Assembly (NCBI GenBank): GCA_950106755.1
Contig: OX467086.1
Location: forward strand, 28,972,001-29,036,000
Source of the DNA: Climacium dendroides
Lineage: Eukaryota; Streptophyta; Bryopsida; Hypnales; Climaciaceae
Length of the DNA: 64,000 nt
Reading direction: 5' to 3'
The notes below the pieces were generated by a model. It did no database searches. It was given only the letters and a program-made list of their open reading frames with translations, and had not been told where the DNA came from. Of the stretch, positions 40,085-51,050 are shown one piece after another. Position 1 is the stretch's first letter; each line of letters opens with the position of its first letter. A program made the translations under genes and the position numbers.

Positions 40085-40660
40085 ACTGTGTCGAGTCATA
40101 TTTTTTGATGACGTGGAATATGATTGCGATGAGTCATATCTTTTGATGACGTGGAATATGACTGCAATGAGTCATATTTTTTGATGACATGGAATATGAT
40201 TGTGGTGAGTTATATTTTTTGATGACATGGAATATGACTGTGGTTAGTCATATTTTGCAGTAACATGGAATATGACTGCGGTGAGTCATATTTTGCAATA
40301 ATGTGGAATATGACTGCGGTGAGTCATATTTTGCAGTAACGTGGAATATGACTGTAATGAGTCATATTTTACAGTGATGTGAAATATGACTGCGGTGAGT
40401 CATATTTTACAGTGATGTGAAATATGACTACGGTGAGTCATTTTTTGCAGTGATATGGAATATGATTGCAGTCAGCCATATTTTGTAGTAACATGGAATA
40501 TGACTGCAATGAGTCATATTTTTTGGTTACATGGAATATAACTAGGGTGAGTCATATTTTGCAGTAATGTGAAATATGATTGTGGTGAGTCATATTCTTG
40601 TTAATGTGAAAAATGATTCTCATGAGTCATATTTTTGAATGATGTAGAATACGACTCTCG
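40085..40660. repeat. 38-bp palindromic tandem repeat (CACTA subterminal region)
   Basis: About 15 copies with a 38-base period, each containing ATATGACT, a 5-6 base spacer, GAGTCATAT and then a TTTTGCAGTAACGTGGA-like linker. AGTCATA motifs also occur close to the right end. Multiple short subterminal motifs are where CACTA transposition proteins bind in known elements. Each unit can fold into a hairpin. Confidence 0.85.
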
Positions 40661-41059
40661 TCAGTTATATTACTAACTACAATCACATTTTTAATGCATT
40701 TTAAATGGACATGATATATAACTATCATACATCAAGATGATTTGACAATTGAATAAAAAGTCTCATGCAATTAAAAATGAATACATAATATATGATTTTA
40801 AAGATGTATGAGAGATAATCATATTAAAGAAGGAGAATGCAAGAACAAATACAACTATCTTCATTGACATTTATTAGTCACTAATACAAAATATATATAT
40901 CACAATGAATCATTCACACAATCCAATAAGGCCTACAATCCTTACAATAATGTGAAGATGACTTCATTGGGTTGTAAGTAGCTTCCAATGTCTTTGTTTC
41001 AACTTTTGGTGCTTGCATATATAATTAAAGAAATGAGAGGTTAATTTTTAGTGATTGAA

Positions 41060-41720
41060 CAACAAAGCTCAACCTTCAAAGGCTTATAACAACACAAAAT
41101 ATGTAGCTCAAGTTTAGGATAGGAAGAATAAGATTGATGATGGAGAAAACAAGAAAAAAAAGATAAGTATTAAGAAATAACAAGAAGTAAAAGTTAAGAT
41201 GCAACAAAAAATAAGAAGCAACAACTAAGCAACAACTAAGACACAACAAGAAACAAGAAGCAACAACTAAGACACAACAAGAAACAAGAAATAACAACTA
41301 AGACACAACAAGAAACAAGAAGCAACAACTAAAACGCAAAAAAAACCACAAAACACAAAACAACAACTAAGATACAACATGAAGTAACAATTAAGACACA
41401 AGAGAAAATAAGAAGCAACAACTAAGACACAAGAAGAAACAAAAAGCACCAACTAAGACATAACAAGAAACAACAAGAAATGAGAGTGTAGATGCAACAA
41501 GAAGAAATAAGAAGCAAGAACTACAAAACAAGAACTAAAAAGAAGAAAGAGTTCAAATGCAAGAGAAAAAAAGAATTTAGATGCAACAATAAGAAGCAAG
41601 AAACATGAAGTAAAGAGCAACAAGAAACAAGAGTTGAGATGCAACAAAAAGCAACAACAAATGAGAGCTAAGAGACAATAAAAGGTAAGGAAAAAGAACC
41701 ACAAGAAGTGACGGCTAGGA
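41060..41720. repeat. Purine/CA-rich degenerate repeat tract
   Basis: Degenerate copies of a 25-30 base unit close to AACAAGAAGCAACAACTAAG. One strand is almost free of T. Leu/Cys/Phe-rich frames on the minus strand here are by-products of the repeat. Confidence 0.75.
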
Positions 41721-42028
41721 TTTCAAAACCCTAAAAAGTGGCGGCTAGGGTTCTAAAATCCTAAAAAAATAATGGCTAGGGTCCCAAAACACTAAAAAAG
41801 TGGTGACTAGGATTCAAAATCCGAAAAAGTAGGTGACTAGGATTTCAAAATTTTAAATGATGGCTTATTTATATTTTTTTAGAATTGCCCATATTTTTCT
41901 TGAATTGCCCAAAACAAAAAAAAATTCACTACTATGAAAATATAATTGATAATATGACTCAACGTTCCTAAACATGTTCCCTACGTTCCCTATGAAGTAC
42001 TTTGATATTCCTAATGGCCGTATAATAT
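41721..42028. repeat. Short GGCTAGG-containing repeats within the CACTA element
   Basis: Four or five degenerate copies of GTGGCGGCTAGGGTTC-like sequence separated by CAAAATCCTAAAAAA-like sequence, then AT-rich DNA leading to the right subterminal region. Confidence 0.5.
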
Positions 42029-43620
42029 TCACTTGTAAAGTACAAGGCGTAAAAATGACTGGTAGTCATATTTTGCAGTCATATTTCTCCCTAAAGTGTT
42101 GGCTTTCAAGAATATGACTGCAAATAGTCGCCAGTCATCCTCAGTCATAATTCTGTAGTCATAAAACATTGCCATTGTTGTAGTGTCTCCGTATACATAA
42201 AACAATTCAGGGGCTGCAAACTTTCGCTTTTTCTTTTCCTTCGCTAGGATCTCCATGCTGGGAAAGCCATACCTTGATGGCTCCTTCTCTACAGCTCAGC
42301 TAGAAAGTCCCCAATCACATATCCCTATGTACACCCTGTGCTCTTTCCAATCATCAAAATGGAGCAAAACATTAGATGGAGTTATGTCGTTGTGCATGTA
42401 CTGCACATCGTAGCATTTCCCCACAATGACAAGCAAGGAAAGTGCCAAGTTCACTCGGTTCCTTCGGTAAGTTACAACCCATGCAAACTCTTCTTTTGTT
42501 AGCAGCGTACCTTGTTCACGCTCAATGTCATCCACATCCACTTATTCGTTCACTTTCGAATTGTACTTGGATAAGAAAGAAATTAGAGATCCTCCATTCC
42601 ACCATAGGGTATAGCCTTCCATCGTTTTAGGGTGGATGTACGCAATTCGAATGATGCCAGGATGTATCACTGGACACCCTCCAACCTCATTGATGACACC
42701 TTGGCGCTTCTCCTTTTCATTTGTGATTTTCAAACTCTTCCCAGCAAAAAATATCCAACTAGGAATGCTCTCAAGTTTTGTAAGCATCACCTTCCTCACG
42801 GTCCCATATGAACAAACCGCACTCTGTTCCGGCATGGGGATGACTTTCACTGTACTTTCAAGCCACTTGAATGTTCCACTCACACAATGAGCCGTTATGG
42901 CATCTTCAATTGTCACTTTCCATGGTGCTTGTTTTTTCTTACGCGATGAAGAAAATTGTTGAGCAAAGTTTTGAATGATTTTCAACTTTGCAACCACCTC
43001 TTTATTCTACGTCTCCCAATCGCTACCATCTTCTTTCTTCCCTGTGTGGTAACACCAATTTGACACTATATTGGTTGTGAAGGCAACCACCTGTTTATCC
43101 AGCCAGTCCTGGTGCAACCAATAATCAGAGAAATTGAATTTCTCTGATGATTCAAATTTGGACTCCAGCTCCTTTCGTAGGTCCCTCGTCAGTTTGTGGT
43201 ATCCTTCTTCGTTGTGCGCCACATACTCCCTGGTCAACATAGTTGTACTTCGATGAGTGTAGAATACCACAACTATTGCTCTCCCTTCAACTATGAATTC
43301 GTGTGGAGGCATATGGAAATTGGGTGCTTTCTTGTGCTTCTTTTGGCCCGATGAGGAAGGATTCGATGAACTTGAGGCCACCAATGTATTCGTGGATGGA
43401 ATTACCATCTCACCGACGTCATCTAAATCTATGAACATGGGACGTTTCTCCACTGATCCACTCCCTTCCCCTATTATAATGAAGAATATTTTATATGATG
43501 GGCCTTCGTATCTCTCTCCAAGCACGGAAGTTCAAAATTTAAAAAAAAAAACCGGGTCACATATGCGGGCCAAACCCACCACTCACCAAACTCACTTGCA
43601 TAGGTCGTTAGAACTAGCGT

Positions 43621-44060
43621 GTGAGGCATAGGGTGCGGACTTGGCAAAAAAATGAGGGCAGGGACTTGCTTTATATAGTCCCCCCCTCACGTCCACGCCC
43701 CATCCTTTCGCGTTTTCGCCCCATCTCTTCACGTCCCCGCCCCATCATTTCACGTTTCCGCCCCGTTCCCACACGTCCGCGTCCCAACCGTGATGACGTT
43801 CGCGCCCTGGCACGTGGCGTCCACGCCCCCACTCGATGGCGTCCACGCCTTGACTTCACGTCCACGCCCCCACATCAATGGCATCCATGCCTTGGCTTCA
43901 CGTCCGCGCCCCCGCTCGATGGCGTCCACGCCCTGACTTCACATCCGCGCCCCCGCATCGATGGCGTCCGCACCCTGGCGTCCCCCACCTCCCACTATAT
44001 AAAGCCGTCCCCACCCCATTCGTCCCCGCCCTGTATACTTTCAACCTTCCACCTCTTCAT
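43621..44060. promoter_or_regulatory. Divergent promoter array between the two cargo genes
   Basis: TATATAAA faces left at 43670-43677 (minus strand) and right at 43996-44003 (plus strand). Between them lie about 300 bases of GC-rich degenerate tandem repeats of GCGTCCACGCCC, CTTCACGTCC and CCTCATCGATG-like type. The plus-strand TATA is 137 bases before the RING-gene ATG and the minus-strand TATA is 232 bases before the kinase-gene ATG. The layout suggests one shared enhancer-like array serving two genes. Related arrays occur at 48.69-49.24, 52.60-53.17 and 57.21-57.47 kb. Confidence 0.7.
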
Positions 44061-44132
44061 TGAGTTGGTTGTGAGCGTTGTGCGGGGTCCTCTTGATTGC
44101 CACGTGGGAGGTTTTCGAATTTTTCTGCAAAA

Positions 44133-46944
44133 ATGGCTACGCCACCAAGAATGACCAAGGAGGAACGAGACAAGACCCGACTTTGACCAGGAAATAAACA
44201 TCGTAAGCGACTACATGTTCTACGTAATCCTGCCAAGCTTGCATTCAAGGGGTGGGAGGACGTGCTTGACCCATGACCTTTGATGACTGCGCCAATTACA
44301 TCGAGTGGTGCCACATTGATAGGGTCTTCCCAGAAAAGCGCCACAACTTCCACAAGGCAAATTTGAAACATTACCTTGACAAGGAGTTCACCACCCGATG
44401 CATTGAGGTGGTCCAGGTGTTGTATGATGTCGCGACCGTCCCACGCAATGAAGTGCATCTTTTCATTGCACAAGCGGTCCATGCGGAGGTGAAGTTGAAC
44501 AAGAGAGTGGATTGGTCAACTTTGAAGACAATGGAAAAAAATGTCAATATTCCTACCCCAGAAAATAGATTCATTCCAAGGGGGATAAAAAGATACCCGG
44601 AAGGTGGTCTAGGGAAAACAACTACACAAGTTCAACCACCACCAACATATGAGACTCCGGACTCATCTACGGACAGCGACTTTGATGGATCTCGTGTGGT
44701 AGTTCTAGTCAGCCATAGAACACAACAACAACATGCTAAAAGGAGAAGGGTTGCGCGTGCAACTACTGAGGTTTTACCTGAAAATGTTGTGGAGGAATAG
44801 GTGCCACCTACGGACAAACCAATAGTAGGAGTTGTCCATGTTACAACTGTTCCAAACCGAATCCAGAGTTTGCTGACCGAAGTGAATGACAAGAATGCGG
44901 AATTGCATTCTTTGTATAATTATGTTAACAAATTGAGGGAAGAAATCCAAGAGAAGGACAACATCATCAATTAACAACAACGTGACATGGAGGCACTTCG
45001 ATACGCTCTCCAAGCAGCAACAATAGCTAATGCTGGTCAAGATCCACGAGGCGAAGCACAAGGGCCTTTGAATACTTCTCAAATTCCATTGGAACATGCA
45101 GAAGTTGGTGCAACAATGAATACTCAAGATGATTCATTGTCCTTCGGAGAATTACCAACGAATGAAGTTGCAGCAATGCCTGTTGACCAAAGCACCCAAC
45201 TGACGGACGCGCTTGCAAAAAATTTGAGATTGAAAAATCAATTGCATGCGTTGATGGAGCAGTATTATCAATGGAAGATGGCATGCGTCTTCAGTGTTGA
45301 CAGGACTAGGCAAATGGTGGAAGAATTCAAAAAATTGACCACAATTACGGCGCACACAATCAGGAGAAGGTTTTTGGATTGACATCGTGGGCCCTGGTGG
45401 ATGATCATTTCAATATGGATGAAATGACGACCATCGACATTACTAGTCAACCAACAACCATCGATTGGTCCAAACATGGTTGGGATTTCAAGAATCAAGT
45501 TGGCACTGCCGTCGACCATCAGGGCAATCCATTACTACTGTGGCCAAACCTTTCAACCTTCGTGCATGATGGAACTACATGTCTCATTTGCCTTAATCCA
45601 TTTGGCATGGAAGGTGGAATGCACCTAGGCACATGCGAACATTTGTACCATCCATTCTGCCTAATTAGCTTGATGATTGTTCGCTGACATTGTTCATTGT
45701 GCAAGGCTCCTTTCCATGAGCGCTTGTATGAGTTGTTTGGATTAGTTCCCTACATGCCACCGCATTGAGAATACAATGAAGAAAATGCCCCTGATCATTC
45801 GTCGAAGTGGGGAACAAACTTGGTGTGGAGCTGGAAACTGAACATCCATTCGTTAGGCAAACAACACCTTTGTACTGAATGGGGTTGGGAAACAGATCCA
45901 TCTAAAATTGTCGAGGTGTGCCACCACTTGGTTCCACTAAAGGACAACTTCAGCCAAGGACGATGGAATTTCTTTTTCCAATGCTTCAATGGGCATTGGA
46001 ATGAGGCTGGACAATACTTCCAATTTGGCCCTCATCCTCGTGGATGGTTGTGGGGCGTTGATGGACGTCGCATTACTGATGACCACGGGATGCGTATCAG
46101 GGGAGACATTGACATGCCAGACCCAGGGTTGTCCCCGTCACGTCGCGTCTGTCCATCAGGATGTCCGGACGGACGTCAGGATCCATCCCCGGCGTCCGTC
46201 AGGATGAAATCCCAATGAAAACTGTCCATAGGGGATGAAACTGTCTAGGAGGCCGTCGAAGGAATGCGTAGGCCGTCCAGGGGATGGATGGCCGTCCAGA
46301 GGACGCATGGCCGTCCAAGGACGCATGGCCGTCTAGGATGTCGTCCAAAGGACGGATGGCCATCCAGGATGCCGTCGAGGGGATGCATGGCTGTCCAAGA
46401 TGTCATCGAGGGGACACATGGCCGTCCAGGATGCCGTCGAGGGGACACATGGCCATCTAGGATGCCGTCAAGGGGACGGATGCCCGTCCAGGAGGCCGTC
46501 CACAGCTGGACAGACTTCATCCACGCTGGGACGATCACGTCAGTATTGGGGACGGATCCTGACGGCGTCATGACACGTCAGGACGGACACGTCATGACAT
46601 CCGGACGTGAAAAGCCCACGTCACATCCGGATAGACAACCCTGGCCAGACCCAGCTAAACTTGCACTACTATCAGAGTCAGAGTGGAGAGAAACCTTTCG
46701 AGATGAAGGGATGGACTATTTGATGGAACAGCATAGCCCAGGAACTCTGCAATGTCTTAAGAGCCTCAAACAATCACAAATATTGAGGACTATATTAGAG
46801 GAAGACGAACCAGCAAGGAGAACCCGATCCGCAGTTCGTAGACTTTGTTTGGGCTCAGATGAAGACCTTCCAGTCTGCGCCGGGACACATGACAATGAGG
46901 CTGGACCAAGTGGCAATGCAAGCAGTCCAATGAACATGGACTGA
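44133..46944 (+). pseudogene. RING-finger-containing cargo gene, interrupted by a hAT MITE
   Basis: Reads from ATG 44133 (MATPPRMTKEERDK) through three linked frames, with small frameshifts or missed introns near 44260 and 45370. The N-terminal third (TFDDCANYIEWCHIDRVFPE and what follows) and a Gln/Glu-rich coiled-coil-like middle (LHSLYNYVNKLREEIQEKDN) are unfamiliar. At 45580-45705 is a RING-like set: CLIC, CEHLYHPFC and CSLC, suggesting ubiquitin ligase or zinc-binding activity. After it, Trp-rich sequence (WGTNLVWSWKLNIHSLGKQ, GRWNFFFQCFNGHWNEAG) leads to the MITE at 46124-46643; reading resumes in frame with DPAKLALLSESEW. In-frame stops: TGA 44184, TAG 44798, TAA 44972, TGA 45685 and TGA 45766. 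The frame ends at 46944. Gene identity unknown apart from the RING. Confidence 0.7.
46124..46643 (+). mobile_element. hAT MITE, copy 1 (520 bp) inside the RING gene
   Basis: Both ends begin CAGGGTTGTC, and GCCAGACC flanks it exactly on both sides (46116-46123 and 46644-46651), an 8-bp hAT duplication. The interior is a tandem array of about 30-base units containing GGACGGATGGCCGTCC-like palindromic motifs. There is no transposase. Element plus one TSD is 528 bases, a multiple of three, so the host frame is not shifted. The terminal 10 bases match the giant hAT element, so that transposase could have moved it. Confidence 0.93.
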
Positions 46945-47293
46945 GTACAGTTTAGAGTGTTTTAGCTAGTGAGTTTAGGTTTTCTTAGAAGACTTACTTT
47001 CTTAGCATTGTATAGGCTTATATACTTTCCTACTTTGTATTACACTATGCATATGAAATATATATGATTTTGTTTTGAATGGTTTTGCCCAAAGTGACTT
47101 CGTTCATTTTTTGCACGTACTCATTTGGAACGACTTGTCCACTTCATACATATTAAAATTATTTATATTATGAAATAAAATGTCATTGAATTGGAGTACA
47201 ATTCATTCCCAAACACAAATCAATGAATAAAATTAGAAAAGGACCACAAATGTCATTTACTAGGAAAAAACGCTTTTGAAATGTTGTTAATGG

Positions 47294-47295
<2 letters not shown>
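46945..47295. other. Downstream region of the RING gene
   Basis: AT-rich, probably 3' UTR and terminator region of the RING cargo gene. No further frame was seen. Confidence 0.4.

Positions 47296-47349
<54 letters not shown>
47296..47349. repeat. (AT)n microsatellite
   Basis: Uninterrupted alternating A and T for 54 bases. Confidence 0.95.
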
Positions 47350-47352
<3 letters not shown>

Positions 47353-48326
47353 AAGAAAATAAAGAATAATGGAACCCAAAAAAAATGGGATGAAAATAGT
47401 CAAATAGGTACGTATTTAATTGCAAAATAGGCAAAGGAATGATGGATAAAAGCAAAAAATTGGGAAGGAATGGTATACAAGAAAATGAATGGCATTCGGT
47501 TGGGATAGAATAATCTTGCAAATCAAGCCCCAAAAATAAAGAATGGATTTAGGGAATACAAAAATTAAATGGCCTTAGGTTGAGATGGATCTATTTCGCT
47601 AATCAATGATTTACAAAAAAAAATGAATGATTTACAAAAAAAATTAATGGCATTGAGGTGGGATGAAAGAGTTTTAGAAATGAAGAAAAAACAAAAAAAG
47701 GAAAGAGAATGATGGAACAAAAAAATAATGGCTTTGAGTTGGGGTGGGAGAACTTTGGGAAATAAGCAAAAATAAAATAATGGCTTCGGGAGAACTTCAG
47801 GAAATAAGCAAAAATAAAATAAGGGCTTTGAGTTGGGAATTTTGGAATTGGGATGGGAGAATTTTAAGAAATAAGCAAAAACAAAATAGAGAAGGGAATG
47901 ATTCAACCAAAAAAAAATGAACTATGAATTGGGATGGGAGAGTTTTAGGAACAAAATAGAAAAAAGAATTATTCAACCAAAAGAAAAAAATTAAGTATAA
48001 GTTGCCATGGGAGAGTTTTAGGAATGAAGCATCTATAGAAAAAAGAGAGGGAATGATCCACCCCAAAAAGAATGGCATAGAGTTCGGATGGGAGACCTTT
48101 ACTAATTCATGGAAAAAAAAAGGAAAGGGAATGATGGAACAAATAAAAAATGGCATTGACTTAGGATGGAAGAGTTTAAGGAATGAAGCCTAGAAAATTA
48201 GGAAAGGGAATGATGGAATTAAAAATTCAAGTGGCATATCAAAGGCCTAGAATTTTGGATAACTCCCTACTATTTCTTTCTTTTAAACACAATGCATTTT
48301 TACCCTTTTATCTAGTACACTACATT
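47350..48326. repeat. GAATGATGG-type repeat tract, block 1
   Basis: Degenerate units of about 75-90 bases with GGAAAGGGAATGATGGAAC, AAAAAATGGCATTGAGTTGG and GATGGGAGAGTTTTAGGAAT-like parts. Same family as 51.05-52.2 kb and, inverted, 38.2-39.1 kb. Confidence 0.8.
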
Positions 48327-49240
48327 TCCAAAACATTTTCAAAATATTTTCAAAATATTTCCTCAAAGTGTCCTAACCATTTCCTAAATCAAAGAATTTA
48401 GAGTCTTTGTTTGACACCCTAAAGTATATGTTGGTTCAAAGTAGTTTGAAGTGTTAGAAGAAGTAAGGAGAAACATTTTCCACCACAACGATGGGACATG
48501 CTCTTCCATGAAGTTTCTTTCAAATCTTAGTCCGTGGAGCTTTTAATTTGGCCTCTTGCTTTCATTGACTTGTCGGAATCCAAAACAAGTTGTTGAGGCT
48601 GAAATTAATGGTTCTTCTGCTCCAAGAATAGGACGGATTGAAGGATGTCAAGCCCAAGCGCATTTCAAAGTCATGCCTCCTGTACTGGACGACCACATCC
48701 ACGCCCTGGAGTCCGCGCCCTGACTTGAAGTCCACGCCCTGACTTGAAGTCCTCGCCCTGACTTGAAGTCCTCGCCCTGGAGTCCACGCTCTGACACAAC
48801 CCATTCAGCGAAAACATATGTTCAACTTTGCCATCTTCTCTCCCCACAAATATGAGGAATCTAAAACAAGGTGTGTCAGCATTTAATGTTTTCCTTTTTC
48901 CATGAAAAGGAGGGACACCATCTTCCAAGACCATTAAATAGGAAGAAGGAGGGATCCCATGCCGGAGGTCAACCTACTTTTCATTGCATCCTTAAGTGCG
49001 TACTGCCATTTCTGTAGTGGAGTCACGCCCTGAAGTCCGCGCCTTGGAGTCCGTGCCCTGTTCAGGAGTCCACGCCCTCTGATGACGTCCACGCCCTGGA
49101 GTCTGCGCCCTAACTTCAAGTCCACGCCCTCATTTGAAGTCCACGCCCTCGCTTGAAGTCTATGCCCTGGAGTCCATGCCCTCACTAGAAGTCCACACCC
49201 TAAAGTCTACGCCATATGATGACGTCTGCACCCTGAGTAG
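48327..49240. repeat. Duplicated module, copy 1, ending in a GC-rich array
   Basis: Bases 48361-49065 match 52262-53052 over a long stretch, with most visible differences being C/T or G/A. The right part (48690-49240) is a degenerate array of AAGTCCACGCCCTGACTTG units like those at the other promoter arrays. Unlike copy 2, no gene follows. The frames over the array are repeat by-products. Confidence 0.85.
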
Positions 49241-49311
49241 CGCCAGCGCAGTGAAGTTGCAGCCTCCAACTTCTTGAATTATCGTGGGCAAGGTTTTCAA
49301 GAGTGCAGCGT

Positions 49312-49334
49312 TAGGGTTTAGGGTTTAGGGTTTG
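49312..49334. repeat. Short telomere-type TTTAGGG run
   Basis: Three head-to-tail copies of the plant telomere unit TTTAGGG. Such short runs (telo-box-like) are often seen near plant promoters; it directly follows the GC-rich array of module copy 1. Confidence 0.8.
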
Positions 49335-51050
49335 AGTTAATGGCTTAGGGTAGATAAAATAACAAATCGATGTAGCAATTACCTTTAGAAAAGAACCTTT
49401 CTCATGCATCGAAATCAATTTGACTTGTAAGTTCATGTGAAAATGAATTTCTTGTAGCAATAATTCATAATTGTGGATTGGCATTCACAATCACTCTATT
49501 TCAATTTCACTTGTATGTTTAATTAAGAAAGAGTCCCTTGTGCCAAGTATTAAAAAAAAGAATCTCTTTACGTTTAGAACAAAATATAACTTGTAATTTC
49601 TCGTTTCCCAAATAAATTTCTTGTAGTTAATATGCCTAAAATTGAATCCTTAATTATGAATAATGGATTTGAAAAAATAAAACCTATGGGTTCATTAATA
49701 AAATTCAATCTATCAATTACTTTTGAGAATTGACTCCCTTCCACGTGAATCTAAATAAACAAAACTTTGAAGTTCTTAAAAAAACAACTTGTAGCAAGCA
49801 TGAAGCGTCTACAAAAATGAATCTCTTTACGTGAATCCAAAAGAATGTAAGCTCTAAGTTCTCATTCAAAAACAATCTCTATTAGTGAAATTGTTCAAGA
49901 ATGAATCCCTTTCTAAGAATAACGAATTCAAAAAAATGAAACTTACAGATTACGTTTAAAAAAAAAACCTCGTACGAAGCATTTTCAAATATTAGTCCCT
50001 TCATGTGAATCCAAAAAAATGGAAGATCTAAGTTTCAATTCAAGAACAATCCCTTCTAGCTATTTTTTTAGAAATGGTTCCCTTCCAAGTTATCCAACCC
50101 CAAAAAATGGCATTGACTTCGAATGTAAGTTCTTTGAAATTCAATGCCCCCAAAGAGGGATGGTGTCACCCAAACTTTTGTAAATTTATCATCGGTATGA
50201 TTCAAAACTTTAGTTACAAGTTAAAATGTTGGAGCCTAATGGCCTAAATCCCAAACACAAATACTTGAATTTTCTTTTTTGCTAAAATATAATTCTAGGA
50301 AAGAAAAATGGTGAGAAACAAATCCAAGGAAGAGAACTAAAGGCAAGCAGGGAATCCAAGGGTAGGATCCGATGTAAGGCCCTACAATTCTTTTTTATAA
50401 AAAAATGGGAACTAAACCAATAGAAAAAATTGTTTCACCTATTTTCCTTTTTTTAAAGAGTCTTTTGCCCCATGTACCATAAACAAATGGGTTAAATTTT
50501 TCTACAGAAGATTTAATGCAAAGTATCCATTGTCATTCTTGATTTTCTAATGCATGTGATGGCCTTTAACTTCATTTTTTTTATTATCTATTTTTTTATG
50601 ACATGTGAAGAGAATGGAAAGGTATTGTAAAAAAATTTATCATTGAGTTGGAATGGAGTTGGGATGGAGTGAGTGAGTGAACCTAAATCTAAACCCTGAA
50701 CCCTACCCCTTAAATAGTTAAATTTGGCTTTGAGGTGATTGCTAGACTAACTTCATATTTTTTTGATGTTCTATTTTTTTTATGACATGTGAAGAGAAAA
50801 AAATGGAATTGAGACATTGAGTTAAATGGAAGAGTTTTTCTTGTAAAGAAAAAAAGAAAAAAAAATGCTTTTGCCCCCTAATTAAATGTCCCATATACCA
50901 TACATGGAACGGAAAGGAATGTCAATCCGTTGGAGTGTAAGTGCATTTTAAATGTTGTTAATAAAAGCAAACAAATGTGAAAAAATTATGAAACAAATCT
51001 TGTTTTTCATTACCTATTTTTTTATATGAGAAATGGGAAGTGAATGCAAA
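49335..51050. repeat. AT-rich degenerate repeat spacer
   Basis: To about 50110 there are degenerate units of 60-110 bases containing CTTGTAGCAA, GAATCCCTTT, ACGTGAATCCAAAA and CTAAGTTCTC-like parts. Then AT-rich sequence without a gene, including two TTTTTTATGACATGTGAAGAGA repeats near 50590 and 50775. This is where a third cargo gene might be expected from the module layout, but none can be read. Confidence 0.5.

Larger units (their letters stand above)
39789..42185. mobile_element. Non-autonomous CACTA (En/Spm) element, 2,397 bp
   Basis: The left end CACTATAACAAAAGCAGTGT and the complement of the right end CACTACAACAATGGCAATGT are alike, and both continue into TTTATGACT. The 3-bp duplication TCT flanks it (39786-39788 and 42186-42188). 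Terminal CACTA plus a 3-bp TSD defines the superfamily. No transposase frame is present. The left third is a tandem subterminal repeat, the middle a purine-rich repeat tract, and the right end repeats the AGTCATA motif. It sits inside the kinase-like gene. Element plus one TSD copy is 2,400 bases, so the host frame is kept on both sides. Confidence 0.93.
39500..43438 (-). pseudogene. Protein-kinase-like cargo gene, interrupted by a CACTA element
   Basis: One minus-strand frame of about 512 codons once the CACTA element and one TSD copy are set aside. A Ser-rich N-terminus (SSSSNPSSSGQKKHKK) and an uncharacterised middle region precede a kinase domain. In order these show: YGTVRKV (possible glycine loop), SWIFFAGKSLKI (possible Lys), YTLWWNGGSLISFLS (hinge-like), HNDITPSNVL at about 42390 (catalytic HxD and Asn), CDWGLSS at about 42310 (DFG site as DWG), APELF at about 42210 (APE motif) and AADVYAAGWIAVAIW (helix F Asp). 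In-frame stops are TAG at 43007-43009, TAA at 42542-42544 and TGA at 42296-42298, all explainable from CAG, CAA and CGA. No frameshift was seen. The ATG at 43438 (MFIDLDD) is preferred; a 5' exon is possible. Function in the element is unknown. Confidence 0.8.

Noticed and set aside
40085..40660. CRISPR-like regular repeat
   Set aside because: Units are contiguous degenerate tandem repeats without unique spacers, in a plant CACTA element.
41076..41704. Three Leu/Cys/Phe-rich minus-strand frames that look like membrane proteins
   Set aside because: Produced by the purine-rich repeat tract inside the CACTA element.
43621..44154. Pro/Arg-rich frames over the GC-rich promoter array
   Set aside because: Repeat translation only. 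The array lies between two TATA boxes and similar frames appear over the other arrays.
46264..46571. Long frames on both strands over the hAT MITE array
   Set aside because: They follow the tandem repeat, whose unit length keeps frames open. The same repeated peptides appear in several frames at 63.14-63.64 kb.
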